A stretch of DNA of 64,000 nt, taken from positions 180,389-244,388 of the forward strand of contig NZ_FOOW01000003.1 of the NCBI RefSeq assembly GCF_900113305.1, read 5' to 3'. The stretch comes from Prevotella sp. KH2C16. Its GTDB lineage: Bacteria; Bacteroidota; Bacteroidia; Bacteroidales; Bacteroidaceae. A program made the position numbers and the translations under genes. Below are positions 43,046 to 52,651 of the stretch, piece by piece (position 1 is the stretch's first letter; each line of letters begins with the position of its first letter). The notes under the pieces are model-generated. The model was not told the origin of the DNA. It did not search any database and saw only the letters and a program-made list of their open reading frames with translations.

Positions 43046-45958
43046 ATGCGCATAAAGATTGTTTTTTCAATTATAAACCTGCTATTATTCAGCTCTCTTG
43101 CAGCTTTCTCGCAAACTAACACATTAGACGAGAAAACGGAAAGAAAGCTGAATAACTATTTTCTTAACTATCGTTTCAAAGACTATGCCCAGTCGCATCA
43201 GGCTCGCATGAGCAAATATGATATTGACAACAGGGCCAGAATCATAACGATTTATACCAATGAATACTTTGCCAACCAGAACTTTGACGACAAACTCGTA
43301 AAGAAAATATACAAGAAAATCAGGAAGGAGCTTCCTTCCCAGTTCAAAGACTATCGCATCAAGGTGGTTACTAACGGGATGACCATAGAGCAACTCATTG
43401 CGAGGCAATCACCAATTTCCGGTGCAGTTCGTCAGGTCTGGGGAAAAATTGAATACAAGGGAACACCTTGGGTGCAAAACATAGACAAGCCCCACCAGGT
43501 TACCCAAGGACTTCAAAACCGCCATATGACAGTCTATCCGTCTCACGGCCGCTACTACGACCAAGACAAAGGCATATGGAAATGGCAACGCCCTAACCTT
43601 TTCGGCACAACGGAAGACCTGTTCACCCAGACCATCGTAGTACCGTTCCTCATCCCGATGCTGGAAAACGCCGGGGCCATTGTCTACACCCCCCGGGAGA
43701 GAGACTGGCAAACTAACGAGATCATAGTGGACAACGATGGCACTCCTGCCGGTTCTTCCTATCAGGAATATACATATTCCGGCTCGTGGAAAACCACCCA
43801 GTACAAAGGCTTTCGCTTCCATTATGGGGCCTATCTGGACAATGAGAATCCCTTTGAGGCCGGTTCTGCCCGGCAAATCAAGACCACCAAGAAATATGCG
43901 AAGACAAGTTTTATATCCTATAAACCCAGCTTCCCGGAAGAAGGGAGATATGCCGTCTATGTAAGTTACCAGACCCTTCCCAAGAGTGTGGACGACGCAG
44001 AGTACATCGTATACCACAAAGGAGGGGAGACACACTTCAGGGTTAACCAGCAAATGGGCGGCGGAACCTGGGTCTATTTGGGAACTTTTGAGTTTGACAA
44101 AGGCATCAGCGACCTCAACCGCGTTATCCTCACCAACCATTCCTCGGGGAAAGGCGTGGTAACGGCGGATGCCGTCCGTTTCGGCGGAGGCATGGGGAAC
44201 ATACAACGCGGGAGCTACATCAGCGGATACCCAAGAGCCCTGGAGGGTGCAAGATATTTCGCCCAATGGTCGGGAGCGCCCTATTCCGTCTATGGGAGCA
44301 AGGGTGGCTTGAACGATTATGGCGACGACATCAATGCCCGCCCGTACATGACCAACTGGCTGGCAGGCGGCAGCGTGTATGTTCCCGCTGCCGAAGGACT
44401 GGGCGTGCCCCTGGATTTATCCCTGGCATTGCATAGCGATGCGGGATTCGCTCCTAACGGCAAGGATCTCGTGGGAACGCTCTCCATCTGCACGACAGAC
44501 TTCAACGACGGCAAGCTAAACGCCGGAATCTCCCGACAGGCATCGAAGACGCTGGCAAAAACATTGCTGGACAACCTTACGAACGACATAGAATATAAGT
44601 TCGGGAAATGGTCTAAGAGGTATCTATGGGATAGGAATTACTCCGAGACAAGGAATCCCGAGGTGCCTTCTGCCATCTTGGAAATGCTCTCACACCAGAA
44701 CTTTCCTGACATGATAAAGGCTCAGGATCCTAACTTCAAGTTCACGGTGGCGAGGTCAATCTATAAGTCTATCCTCAAGTTTGAGGCCCTCCAGCACGGT
44801 ACCGGCTATGTCGTGGAGCCCTTGCAGCCCACTAACTTCTCCATAGAGTTCGTCAAGGGCACACCCAATAAGGTCAGACTGACCTGGGATTTCCAATCTG
44901 ATGCGCAAGAAGGGAGCGCCCGTCCGACTTCCTACAATGTCTATACGGCAATTGGGGAAGAAGGCTTCAACAACGGAATCAACACCTCGTCTACTGCTTG
45001 CGAATTTGAACTGGCTCCCGACAGGCAATATAACTTCAAGGTTACGGCCGTCAACGCCGGGGGTGAAAGCTTCCCTACGGAAGTCCTCTCGGCAGTATAT
45101 CATCCCGGAGCAACCCAGACCGTGCTGGTCGTCAACGGCTTCCACCGGCTTTCAGCACCTGCGGTGATAGACAACGACACCCTGCAGGGATTTGATTTAG
45201 ACCGTGACCCCGGGGTTTCCTACGGGCTTACAGCCGGATGGAACGGCCGCCAGACCGACTTCAACAGGAGCAAGATGGGCATTGAAGGACCGGGAGGATT
45301 GGGCTACGGAGGCGACGAACTGGCCGGAAAATTCATTGCCGGGAACGACTTCAACTATGTGGTTTCGCATGCGGAGGCCATCGCCAGCGGAAGGAAATAC
45401 AATGTTGTGAGCTGCTCCAGCAAGGCTGTGGAAAGCGGCAAGGTCAGCCTTCAGCAATATCCTTGCGTAGACCTGATACTGGGACTGGAGAGATTCTCCC
45501 CCGCGGCACTTGTAAGCTACAAGACCTTTCCGACGCAGATGCAGAGCGCGTTGCGTACCTATACGGCCGCCGGAGGCAACTTGCTCGTGAGCGGTTCCTA
45601 TATAGGCTCCGATATGCTGACCGCCGGCGAGCAGACATTCCTTGGCAATGTGCTGAATGTGAAATATACGCCCAGCGACAGCCTGACCGCAGAGCCTCTC
45701 ATAAAAGGGCTGGGGACAAGCTTCGATATCTATCGGGACTTCAACAAATACCATTATTCCACCCCTCATCCGGAAGTCTTAAATCCCGTCGGCTCGGCCT
45801 ACTGCGCCATGCAATATGCCGATGGAAACTCTGCGGCTGTGGCCTGTGAGGGGAGCAAGAGCCGCACTTTCGTGATGGGATTTCCCTTTGAATGCATCAA
45901 GTCGGAGAGCCAGAGGAAGCTTATCATGCAAGGAATCATGAACTTTTTAATGAAATAA
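43046..45958 (+). CDS. Exported amidase_3-like protein with an inserted golvesin-type domain and a FnIII domain
   Basis: A 970-residue exported protein (signal peptide 1-22). An N-acetylmuramoyl-L-alanine amidase (amidase_3) fold appears split. His167 ('YPSHGRYYD') and Glu190 ('TTEDLF') come first with 'MLENAGAIVYTPRERD'; a golvesin/xanthan-lyase-like domain is inserted at about 225-385 ('GRYAVYVSYQTLP', 'TWVYLGTFEFDKG', 'ADAVRFGGG'); then His463 ('LHSDAGF') and Glu546 ('PSAILEMLSHQN') complete the zinc set. A fibronectin III domain (about 595-690) and an uncharacterised C-terminal domain follow. Often annotated xanthan lyase; peptidoglycan amidase is the reading I favour. The start at 43046 gives the signal peptide. 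Confidence 0.8.
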   Translation: MRIKIVFSIINLLLFSSLAAFSQTNTLDEKTERKLNNYFLNYRFKDYAQSHQARMSKYDIDNRARIITIYTNEYFANQNFDDKLVKKIYKKIRKELPSQFKDYRIKVVTNGMTIEQLIARQSPISGAVRQVWGKIEYKGTPWVQNIDKPHQVTQGLQNRHMTVYPSHGRYYDQDKGIWKWQRPNLFGTTEDLFTQTIVVPFLIPMLENAGAIVYTPRERDWQTNEIIVDNDGTPAGSSYQEYTYSGSWKTTQYKGFRFHYGAYLDNENPFEAGSARQIKTTKKYAKTSFISYKPSFPEEGRYAVYVSYQTLPKSVDDAEYIVYHKGGETHFRVNQQMGGGTWVYLGTFEFDKGISDLNRVILTNHSSGKGVVTADAVRFGGGMGNIQRGSYISGYPRALEGARYFAQWSGAPYSVYGSKGGLNDYGDDINARPYMTNWLAGGSVYVPAAEGLGVPLDLSLALHSDAGFAPNGKDLVGTLSICTTDFNDGKLNAGISRQASKTLAKTLLDNLTNDIEYKFGKWSKRYLWDRNYSETRNPEVPSAILEMLSHQNFPDMIKAQDPNFKFTVARSIYKSILKFEALQHGTGYVVEPLQPTNFSIEFVKGTPNKVRLTWDFQSDAQEGSARPTSYNVYTAIGEEGFNNGINTSSTACEFELAPDRQYNFKVTAVNAGGESFPTEVLSAVYHPGATQTVLVVNGFHRLSAPAVIDNDTLQGFDLDRDPGVSYGLTAGWNGRQTDFNRSKMGIEGPGGLGYGGDELAGKFIAGNDFNYVVSHAEAIASGRKYNVVSCSSKAVESGKVSLQQYPCVDLILGLERFSPAALVSYKTFPTQMQSALRTYTAAGGNLLVSGSYIGSDMLTAGEQTFLGNVLNVKYTPSDSLTAEPLIKGLGTSFDIYRDFNKYHYSTPHPEVLNPVGSAYCAMQYADGNSAAVACEGSKSRTFVMGFPFECIKSESQRKLIMQGIMNFLMK

Positions 45959-45974
45959 CATAAAACTGACGACT

Positions 45975-46304
45975 ATGTATAAAATTCAAGCCAACCAATC
46001 AGGCACCAGGAGTATAGAGGTTTCAGAGCGCCATCTCGCTACCCTCGACAAATACGCCCTCCTCAAGAATCTCGTCGACAGCAATGGTTTTATCGACGAG
46101 ATGGTACTCGACAAGCTGAAATTCAATGTGCGCTCCATGCTCGAATCAGAAGCCGGGAAAGACAAGGAACTGCTCGATTTGTGCCTCGATGTAATCTACA
46201 ACAGCAACATGAAGGCGTTCGGACTTCACCAGCTGGTATTGCTCTACATCGACTGGAAACAGAAACAGGACGCGGAAACACCTGAAAAAGAAACCGAAGA
46301 GTAA
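45975..46304 (+). CDS. Small soluble hypothetical protein
   Basis: A 109-residue mostly helical protein ('HLATLDKYALLKNLVDSNGF') with a charged tail rich in Glu and Lys. No signal peptide or recognised domain. It lies 16 bp after the amidase-like gene and 12 bp before the YgiQ-type gene, in the same direction, so it is probably co-transcribed. Function unknown. Confidence 0.6.
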   Translation: MYKIQANQSGTRSIEVSERHLATLDKYALLKNLVDSNGFIDEMVLDKLKFNVRSMLESEAGKDKELLDLCLDVIYNSNMKAFGLHQLVLLYIDWKQKQDAETPEKETEE

Positions 46305-46316
46305 GGAAATCAAGAC

Positions 46317-48329
46317 TTGAAAGAATACAGACTTACAGATTTTCTGCCGACAACCAAGAAGGAATGTGAACTCAGGGGATGGGACCAGCTTGATGTAATC
46401 CTGTTCTCCGGGGATGCCTATATCGACCATCCGGCATTCGGAACGGCCGTCATAGGCCGCACTCTCGAGGCCAACGGATATAAAGTGGCCATCGTGCCGC
46501 AGCCCGACTGGCACGGCGATTACCGCGACTTCAAGAAATTAGGCCGCCCCAGGCTCTTCTTCGGAATAGCCCCCGGAGCCATGGACTCCATGGTAAACCA
46601 CTACACCGCGAACCGAAGACTCCGCCATGACGATGCCTACAGCCCTGACGGAAGGCACGACATGCGCCCCGACTATCCGACCATTGTCTACACGCGGATA
46701 TTGAAAAAGCTGTTTCCCGATGTCCCAGTAGTCCTAGGAGGGATAGAGGCCTCGCTCAGGCGGCTCACGCATTACGACTATTGGCAAGACCAGCTGAAGC
46801 GGTGCATCTTGTGCGATTCCGGCGGCGACATCATCATCTATGGCATGGGCGAGAAGCCCATACTCCAGCTCTGCAGGGAACTGGAGGACGGGAAAGGCAT
46901 CAGCGAGATCCGGGATATCCCCCAAACGACTTATCTAAGCAAGGAAAACGAAATTCCCGGAGGCATCTCCGGGGATGACATCGTCCTGCACAGCCACGAA
47001 GAATGCCTGCGAAACAAGAAGGCGGAGGCCGAGAATTTCCGCCACATCGAGGAGGAATCCAACAAGATGCACGCGCAAAGGCTCCTGCAGGCCGTGGACG
47101 ATGTCTATGCCGTTGTCAATCCCCCTTATCCCCCGATGACGACGGAAGAGCTCGACGCGTCGTTCGATCTGCCCTACACGCGCCTCCCCCACCCCAAATA
47201 CAAGGGAAAGACCATCCCGGCCTATGAGATGATCAAGTTCTCCGTAAACATCCACCGGGGATGCTTCGGAGGGTGTGCCTTCTGCACCATATCAGCCCAT
47301 CAGGGCAAGTTCATCACCTGCCGCTCCGAGGAGAGCATCCTGCGAGAGGTGAGGCAGGTGGTCGAGATGCCCGATTTCAAGGGATATATCTCCGACCTCG
47401 GCGGGCCTTCGGCCAACATGTATGGCATGGCGGGCAAGAACAAGAAGGCCTGCGAGCACTGCAAACGACCCTCGTGCATCAATCCGGAGATATGCCCCAA
47501 CCTCAATGTCGACCACAGCAAACTGCTGGACATCTATCATGCCGTAGACGCATTGCCGCAGGTGAAGAAAAGCTTTATCGGCAGCGGCGTCAGATACGAC
47601 CTGCTGCTCCACAAGAGCAAGGATGAGAAAAACAACGAGGCTGCCCGCCAATACACCCGCGAACTGATATGCAAGCATGTCAGCGGACGGCTCAAAGTGG
47701 CTCCGGAACACACCTCGGACAAAGTGCTCAAGCTCATGCGGAAGCCATCGTTCAGCCAGTTCTATGAGTTCAAGCGCATCTTCGACAAAATCAATCAGGA
47801 AGAAGGACTGCGACAACAAATCATACCCTATTTCATCAGCAGCCATCCCGGCTGCCGGGAAGAGGACATGGCCGAGCTGGCTGTCATCACGAAGAACCTT
47901 GACTTCCACCTCGAACAGGTGCAGGACTTCACCCCCACGCCGATGACGGTGAGCACCGAGGCCTGGTATACCGGCTACGACCCCTACACCCTGGAACCGG
48001 TATTCAGCGCCAAGACACCAAGGGAAAAGCTGGCTCAGCGCCAGTTCTTCTTCTGGTATAAGTCGGAGGAAAGGAGGAAGATAGAACAAGAATTGAAGAG
48101 AATCGGCCGCCCGGACCTGATAAGCAAGCTCTATGACGGACGAGGCGGAGCGCGGGTAAGATATGATTCCAAGGCCATCGGGAGCACCCCGGAGCCCTAT
48201 CCCGGGAAAAAGAAATCGGAGAAAAGGAGGGCCAAGAGCTATAATCCAAACTTCAATCATGCAAATTATAGAACAGCTAATCATAGGCAAGCACAGCCAG
48301 GAGACATGCGAAGACGGAATCGTAAGTAG
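46317..48329 (+). CDS. YgiQ-family radical SAM protein
   Basis: A 670-residue radical SAM enzyme of the YgiQ/UPF0313 family. The N-terminal domain opens 'LTDFLPTTKKECELRGWDQ', the radical SAM triad is 'RGCFGGCAFCTISAHQGK' (CxxxCxxC) near residue 320, and 'KVAPEHTSDKVL' is diagnostic. The C-terminus is basic. The start is TTG at 46317: the family N-terminus begins right here and AAGGAAA precedes it. The reaction is unknown. Its 3' end overlaps the next gene by 71 nt. Confidence 0.9.
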   Translation: MKEYRLTDFLPTTKKECELRGWDQLDVILFSGDAYIDHPAFGTAVIGRTLEANGYKVAIVPQPDWHGDYRDFKKLGRPRLFFGIAPGAMDSMVNHYTANRRLRHDDAYSPDGRHDMRPDYPTIVYTRILKKLFPDVPVVLGGIEASLRRLTHYDYWQDQLKRCILCDSGGDIIIYGMGEKPILQLCRELEDGKGISEIRDIPQTTYLSKENEIPGGISGDDIVLHSHEECLRNKKAEAENFRHIEEESNKMHAQRLLQAVDDVYAVVNPPYPPMTTEELDASFDLPYTRLPHPKYKGKTIPAYEMIKFSVNIHRGCFGGCAFCTISAHQGKFITCRSEESILREVRQVVEMPDFKGYISDLGGPSANMYGMAGKNKKACEHCKRPSCINPEICPNLNVDHSKLLDIYHAVDALPQVKKSFIGSGVRYDLLLHKSKDEKNNEAARQYTRELICKHVSGRLKVAPEHTSDKVLKLMRKPSFSQFYEFKRIFDKINQEEGLRQQIIPYFISSHPGCREEDMAELAVITKNLDFHLEQVQDFTPTPMTVSTEAWYTGYDPYTLEPVFSAKTPREKLAQRQFFFWYKSEERRKIEQELKRIGRPDLISKLYDGRGGARVRYDSKAIGSTPEPYPGKKKSEKRRAKSYNPNFNHANYRTANHRQAQPGDMRRRNRK

Positions 48330-49062
48330 CCAAGACTTCATCGCGGTGATAGACGGGAGCACCAGCAAGAGCCCCGTTCAGATTCACCGGGACATGCGCA
48401 ACGGGCGTTACGCCATGCTCTTGGTAGCCGACTTCATCCGGAAAATGGATGCCGCAAGCAGCTGCGAAGAATTCTGCAGAGGCGTTTCGGAACTGCTCCT
48501 GAATATCTACAGGGAGAGAAAAATCGACTTGAAGAGGCTTGAAAAATGTCCGACAGAAAGGCTGACGGCAAGTGCCGTTGTCTATAGTCCCCGCCGAAAG
48601 GAAATCTGGATGATAGGCGACTGCCAATGTCTGATTAACGAAAGGCTCTACACCAACGGCAAACCGGCGGAGGAATTGCTGGCAGACAAACGCGCAGATT
48701 ATATCAAGAAAGCCTTGAGCAAAGGATATAAAATCACTGACTTCCAAACTGTTGACAAAGGAAGGGAATATATATTGCCCGAGCTGAAGGCCTCGTGCGA
48801 TGAACAAAACATTACCTATGCCGTCATCGACGGCTTCGAGATACCCATGGACAGGATAAAGACACTCCGGGCAGAAGGCGAGATTGTACTGGCCAGCGAC
48901 GGCTATCCCCTACTCGCAGCCACGCTGGAAGAAAGCGAAAAACTATTACAAGGGCAATTAAGCGACGACCCTCTGTGCATCCATTCGTTCAAGGCCACAA
49001 AAGGTCTCATGGCGGGTAATGTTTCTTTTGACGACCGTGCCTATGTCAGGTTTCTTACTTGA
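48259..49062 (+). CDS. PP2C-like phosphatase-family protein
   Basis: A 267-residue protein resembling the PPM/PP2C phosphatase fold. 'DFIAVIDGSTSKSP' parallels the VxDGHGG metal motif, 'SAVVYSPRRKEIWMIGDCQC' parallels the GDSR strand, and 'IVLASDGYPLL' parallels LxLASDG. The Gly-His-Gly of classical enzymes is replaced by Ser-Thr-Ser, so it may be a diverged or specialised phosphatase. It begins within the last 71 nt of the YgiQ-type gene in another frame and its 3' end overlaps the convergent phytase-like gene by 8 bp. Confidence 0.7.
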   Translation: MQIIEQLIIGKHSQETCEDGIVSSQDFIAVIDGSTSKSPVQIHRDMRNGRYAMLLVADFIRKMDAASSCEEFCRGVSELLLNIYRERKIDLKRLEKCPTERLTASAVVYSPRRKEIWMIGDCQCLINERLYTNGKPAEELLADKRADYIKKALSKGYKITDFQTVDKGREYILPELKASCDEQNITYAVIDGFEIPMDRIKTLRAEGEIVLASDGYPLLAATLEESEKLLQGQLSDDPLCIHSFKATKGLMAGNVSFDDRAYVRFLT

Positions 49063-50083
49063 ACACAATCGTCTTAAACCAGTCTTTCAGCACTCCGCCG
49101 TATTGATTCTGCGAGTCTGACACCAGAAGCAATACCCGGGAGCCGTCCCGCAAGACCGGGCCCAGGCACATTCCCTCATAATTCGCAATCTCATAGCTGA
49201 AAAGTCCTAAGCTCGTCTTCCACTCATAGACAAGGTTCTTGTCCATAAAGGTCGTTTTCCCGTCGATGGGTTTATCCCGGTCAACCTCCTCAGAAGGCCA
49301 TGCCTGAAAGAGTTTGCAGTTCACGAAGGCACCGAGCTTTGACGAAGGAGTGTAGAATTCGCGCTCCAAGACCAACAACGAACCGTCCTCCAGAGCTGCC
49401 AGTTCCGGCACGCCCATGGCATAGAGTTCGGCCGGAGCCGAGGCTGTAGGAGCATCCATTCTGTAGGCATACTGTCGGAGAGGCTGCAGGGCTTCGTCGA
49501 ACGACTGGAGCCTTACCACATTTGCAACGCCGTTTGTCGGAGACGCCACCTCTCCGTCGCCTTGGAGTGTAGACTCGTTACAGGTCCAGACCCGATGGGT
49601 GGTCGGCGAATAGGTCAGGGCCTCAAAGCCCTGGTTGGTTCTTACCTTGCCGAAAACCTCCGGAATGACAGCCTCGCGAATCGTCCGGTGCCCGTCCAGG
49701 TCGTATTCAAGAATCTTGCCGTCAGTCTCGCCGCTGATCAGAATCGTCTTCGTCGACGGCAGGTAGACGATGCCCTCGCCGTCCCTGTTGGCAGCCCCGG
49801 CACTCCAGAATCCCCTGTTCTCTACATTCAGAATCTCACCGGAAACGCTGTCTATGTCTATCGCAAAGACATAGAAGCCGTCTTGCGGCGACTTGTCGCT
49901 GACCACGGCATACTCGTTTCCGCCCAGATGGGTGATTCCGCTATAGTTTCCGGGAGGTATCTGCGCCTGAAAAGTCTTCTGTTCGTGAGCACGAACTACG
50001 ACCACGGAGTCTCTGCGGGCATACAGAGGGATTGCCAGAAGAAGGAGGCAAAGTGTAGAATAAACGATTCGTTTCATTTTCAT
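49055..50083 (-). CDS. Exported esterase-like/phytase-like beta-propeller protein
   Basis: A 342-residue exported protein (signal peptide 1-22). The body resembles the 'esterase-like activity of phytase' family, a beta-propeller: 'YSGITHLGGNEYAVVSDKS', 'GEGIVYLPSTKTILISGE' and 'NQGFEALTYSPTTHRVWTC'. Members are periplasmic or secreted and their substrates are poorly known. It converges on and overlaps the PP2C-like gene by 8 bp. The 95-bp element at 50107 begins 24 bp upstream of its ATG. Confidence 0.8.
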   Translation of the reverse strand: MKMKRIVYSTLCLLLLAIPLYARRDSVVVVRAHEQKTFQAQIPPGNYSGITHLGGNEYAVVSDKSPQDGFYVFAIDIDSVSGEILNVENRGFWSAGAANRDGEGIVYLPSTKTILISGETDGKILEYDLDGHRTIREAVIPEVFGKVRTNQGFEALTYSPTTHRVWTCNESTLQGDGEVASPTNGVANVVRLQSFDEALQPLRQYAYRMDAPTASAPAELYAMGVPELAALEDGSLLVLEREFYTPSSKLGAFVNCKLFQAWPSEEVDRDKPIDGKTTFMDKNLVYEWKTSLGLFSYEIANYEGMCLGPVLRDGSRVLLLVSDSQNQYGGVLKDWFKTIVFK

Positions 50084-50106
50084 TGGTTTTTACTTGATTT
50101 GCAAAA

Positions 50107-50201
50107 TGCGGCAAACTGATTGACAATCTCGGCGACTTTGTCCGACAAAATCGGCGATTTTGTGCGACGATTTCGGCGATTTTGTCAAGAAGGGGGTTGC
50201 T
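50107..50201. repeat. 95-bp tripartite palindromic element, copy 4 (AAAATCG core)
   Basis: TGCGGC at 50107-50112, units at 50122-50143, 50144-50165 and 50166-50187, degenerate closing hexamer GTTGCT at 50196-50201. The middle unit is the full palindrome. It lies between two leftward genes, just upstream of the phytase-like gene, so it may overlap that gene's promoter region; I see no TAnnTTTG box there. Confidence 0.85.
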
Positions 50202-50247
50202 GGCTGGCGTACAGAAGCGTATGGGCGGAATAGTTCATCACGGTGCC

Positions 50248-50862
50248 TTAGTCGGAGGGCAGGTAAGCGTAGGTCAAGATATACTCCTCGTTCACCCGAT
50301 AAAACACCCTCTCCCGTTTCTCTGCTTTCAGGTCTTCCACCAGCAGCGAGCCACTATTTTCGGGAAGAAAAGGCAGGAGCCTCATTTCAAAATACTGCAG
50401 GTCTTCATCGGAGAACAGCTTGTAGATGGTTTCCTTGGCACTCCAGTTTACCAGGCGGGCCACCGTGTCGGGAGCCACCTCGTCGTCGCGGATGAACTTG
50501 CCCACTATCCGGTTTACCCTTTCGCTCATGTACTCGATGTCTACGGCGACATTTCGCCGCGGCGAAAGAATGAGTGCCGCATAGCCCCGCGTATGACTGA
50601 TGCTGAGATTGAAGCCCTCCAAAACGGGCTTGGATGAAGGGTCATGATCAATTACCGTGCCTTTCAGGCCCGTCATCTGATAGAGAAGCTCGTGAATGCA
50701 AAGGCGCTCCATCTTCCTGACTTCCGAATGACAGGAAGACGCCGTGTCGCAGACTGCCTTCAGCGAGGCATCCCTCAGCAGCATCTCCTCGGGCGTTTCC
50801 TCCATCTTCCAAAGGCCGAGCCGCACATCTTCCTCAATATTCTCAATGCCAATGAGTGCCAT
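50248..50862 (-). CDS. 4'-phosphopantetheinyl transferase superfamily protein
   Basis: A 204-residue Sfp-type transferase. 'NVAVDIEYMSERVNRIVGKF' carries the metal-binding Asp/Glu, and 'NWSAKETIYKLF' is the WxxKEAxxK motif. It transfers phosphopantetheine from CoA to carrier proteins of fatty-acid or secondary-metabolite pathways. Its ATG overlaps the gldE stop by one base; it is the last gene of the ssb-gldE operon. Confidence 0.9.
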   Translation of the reverse strand: MALIGIENIEEDVRLGLWKMEETPEEMLLRDASLKAVCDTASSCHSEVRKMERLCIHELLYQMTGLKGTVIDHDPSSKPVLEGFNLSISHTRGYAALILSPRRNVAVDIEYMSERVNRIVGKFIRDDEVAPDTVARLVNWSAKETIYKLFSDEDLQYFEMRLLPFLPENSGSLLVEDLKAEKRERVFYRVNEEYILTYAYLPSD

Positions 50863-52199
50863 TATGCGGGTGTATGATAGGCTGGATTATGCACGATAAC
50901 CTTCACCTTGCTAATCCGGCGCTCCTCGATTTCCATGATTTCAAAGGTGTAGTTCTTGTAGTCTATGCGCTCCTGGAGGGTCGGGAAGTCGCCCTTAATT
51001 TCAAGAAGCAGGCCTGCTATGGTGTCGGCATCACCCTCAACCTCGGAGAATTCGTCATCGTCTATGTTCAGAATCTTACAGAAATCACTCAGCAGCGTCT
51101 TCCCCTCAAAGACATAAGTGTTGTAGTTGAGCTTGGAATAGGTCTTCTCTTCCTCGTCATACTCATCGTTTATCTCGCCCACTATCTCCTCGAGAATATC
51201 CTCAAGGGTTACCAGTCCGCTCGTTCCTCCAAACTCGTCGACCACGATGGCGATGTGAACCTTGTTCTCCTGAAACTCCCGGAGCAGGTCGTCTATCTTC
51301 TTTGTCTCAGGCACGAAGTAAGGAGGACGGATCAGACTCTGCCACCTGAAGTTGGCCGTCTTCGACAAATGGGGCAGCAAATCCTTGATGTAAAGGATAC
51401 CGCGAATATTGTCCTCGCTGTCCTGATATACCGGAATGCGGCTATAGTTGTTGTCTACGATACACTTCAACACCTCGGTAAACGAGCTCCGAATGTCTAT
51501 ATCCACGATGTCCTGCCGGCTCGTCATCACCTCCTTGGCGGTCTCGTCGCCGAAACGGATGATTCCCTTGAGCATGCTCTGCTCGTCCTTGATGTCCTCC
51601 TTGTCAGTCAACTCAAGGGCTTGCTCCAGGTCGTCGACGCTCAACACATGGCTTTCCCTCTGCATAACCTTTTCCGCCAGTACCCCGCTCCGTATGAGAA
51701 CGGTTTCCAAAGGCCAGAAGACCTTGCGGAATATCATGATGCCATTCACGCTCATCCGGCAGAATCTTAAGGGATTCTGGCGACTGTAGACCTTCGGCAT
51801 AATCTCTCCGAAGAGAAGCAAAAGAAATGTCAGGAGCACCGTGAGGCACAAGAATTCCAGCCAATAGGCCTTTTCGCCGAAATGAACCAGCTGCCCGAAA
51901 ATGTAATTACAGAGCATGATAATGGTAACATTCACGAAATTATTGAGAATCAGAATGGTTGCCAAAGTGCGCTCACTATCGTCCCGGAGCATCTGAACAT
52001 TCCTGTCCCCTTGGCTTTTCTCAGGATTCAGGTCGGCCAAATCTGTAGGAGAAAGGCTGAAAAACGCAATCTCCGATCCACTCGCAAATCCCGATACAAA
52101 AAGCAGTATAGCAGCCAGAACGACTGCTATCACCACGCCTAATGTAGGCGCCTGTAAGTAAACATCCGAAAAGGATTCTGTCAGAGTTGATATATCCAA
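50862..52199 (-). CDS. gldE: GldE-type CNNM/CorC membrane protein
   Basis: A 445-residue protein: CNNM (DUF21) membrane domain at about 20-190, a CBS pair at about 205-330 with 'GTSGLVTLEDILEEIVGEI', and a CorC_HlyC domain at the C-terminus. In gliding Bacteroidota GldE accompanies the type IX secretion system; in non-motile members it is usually kept next to ssb, as here. The start is TTG at 52199; no in-frame ATG lies nearby and the Shine-Dalgarno is weak. It is 14 bp after ssb. Confidence 0.85.
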   Translation of the reverse strand: MDISTLTESFSDVYLQAPTLGVVIAVVLAAILLFVSGFASGSEIAFFSLSPTDLADLNPEKSQGDRNVQMLRDDSERTLATILILNNFVNVTIIMLCNYIFGQLVHFGEKAYWLEFLCLTVLLTFLLLLFGEIMPKVYSRQNPLRFCRMSVNGIMIFRKVFWPLETVLIRSGVLAEKVMQRESHVLSVDDLEQALELTDKEDIKDEQSMLKGIIRFGDETAKEVMTSRQDIVDIDIRSSFTEVLKCIVDNNYSRIPVYQDSEDNIRGILYIKDLLPHLSKTANFRWQSLIRPPYFVPETKKIDDLLREFQENKVHIAIVVDEFGGTSGLVTLEDILEEIVGEINDEYDEEEKTYSKLNYNTYVFEGKTLLSDFCKILNIDDDEFSEVEGDADTIAGLLLEIKGDFPTLQERIDYKNYTFEIMEIEERRISKVKVIVHNPAYHTPA

Positions 52200-52213
52200 G
52201 GCTGTGGGTGTCT

Positions 52214-52642
52214 TTAGAATGGGAGAACCTCGCCGTCAGATTTCTCTTCCTGTCGCGGTTGCGCCGGCTGTGAGACAGGCTCCGGAGCATTTGTGCCCGT
52301 GGCATTTGCGGTTGCTTTAGGCGAGAGCATCTCCATGTTGTCGACCAATATTTCTGTAACAAACTTGCGGATTCCTCTCTGATCATCGTAGGAGCGATAG
52401 CGGATTCTGCCCTCTACATAGAGCTTGTCGCCCTTATGGACATATTTCTCCACCACCTTGGCCAACTTGCGATACAACACGAGGTTGTGCCAGTCGGTGT
52501 GGTCAGGCACCTGCGTCCCGTTCTGCAAGGTGTAGCCCCGCTCCGTAGTGGCAAGCCTCACCTGGGCAACAGCCTGGTCGACTTCGTAATACCGAACCTC
52601 CGGATCGGCACCTACATTACCGATGAGCATTACTTTATTCAT
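52214..52642 (-). CDS. ssb: Single-stranded DNA-binding protein
   Basis: A 142-residue SSB. OB-fold domain at 1-105 ('MNKVMLIGNVGADPEVRYYE', 'WHNLVLYRKLAKVVEKYV'), a Gln/Pro/Ala-rich linker, and the C-terminal interaction tip 'DGEVLPF' that recruits repair proteins. It protects single-stranded DNA in replication, repair and possibly during ComEC-mediated uptake. It is 9 bp after the 182-residue hypothetical gene and starts the ssb-gldE-PPTase run. Confidence 0.95.
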   Translation of the reverse strand: MNKVMLIGNVGADPEVRYYEVDQAVAQVRLATTERGYTLQNGTQVPDHTDWHNLVLYRKLAKVVEKYVHKGDKLYVEGRIRYRSYDDQRGIRKFVTEILVDNMEMLSPKATANATGTNAPEPVSQPAQPRQEEKSDGEVLPF

Positions 52643-52651
52643 GTTTCCTCC

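Noticed and set aside
47292..48368. Long open frame antisense to the YgiQ-type gene
   Set aside because: Shadow of a strongly conserved radical SAM coding sequence.
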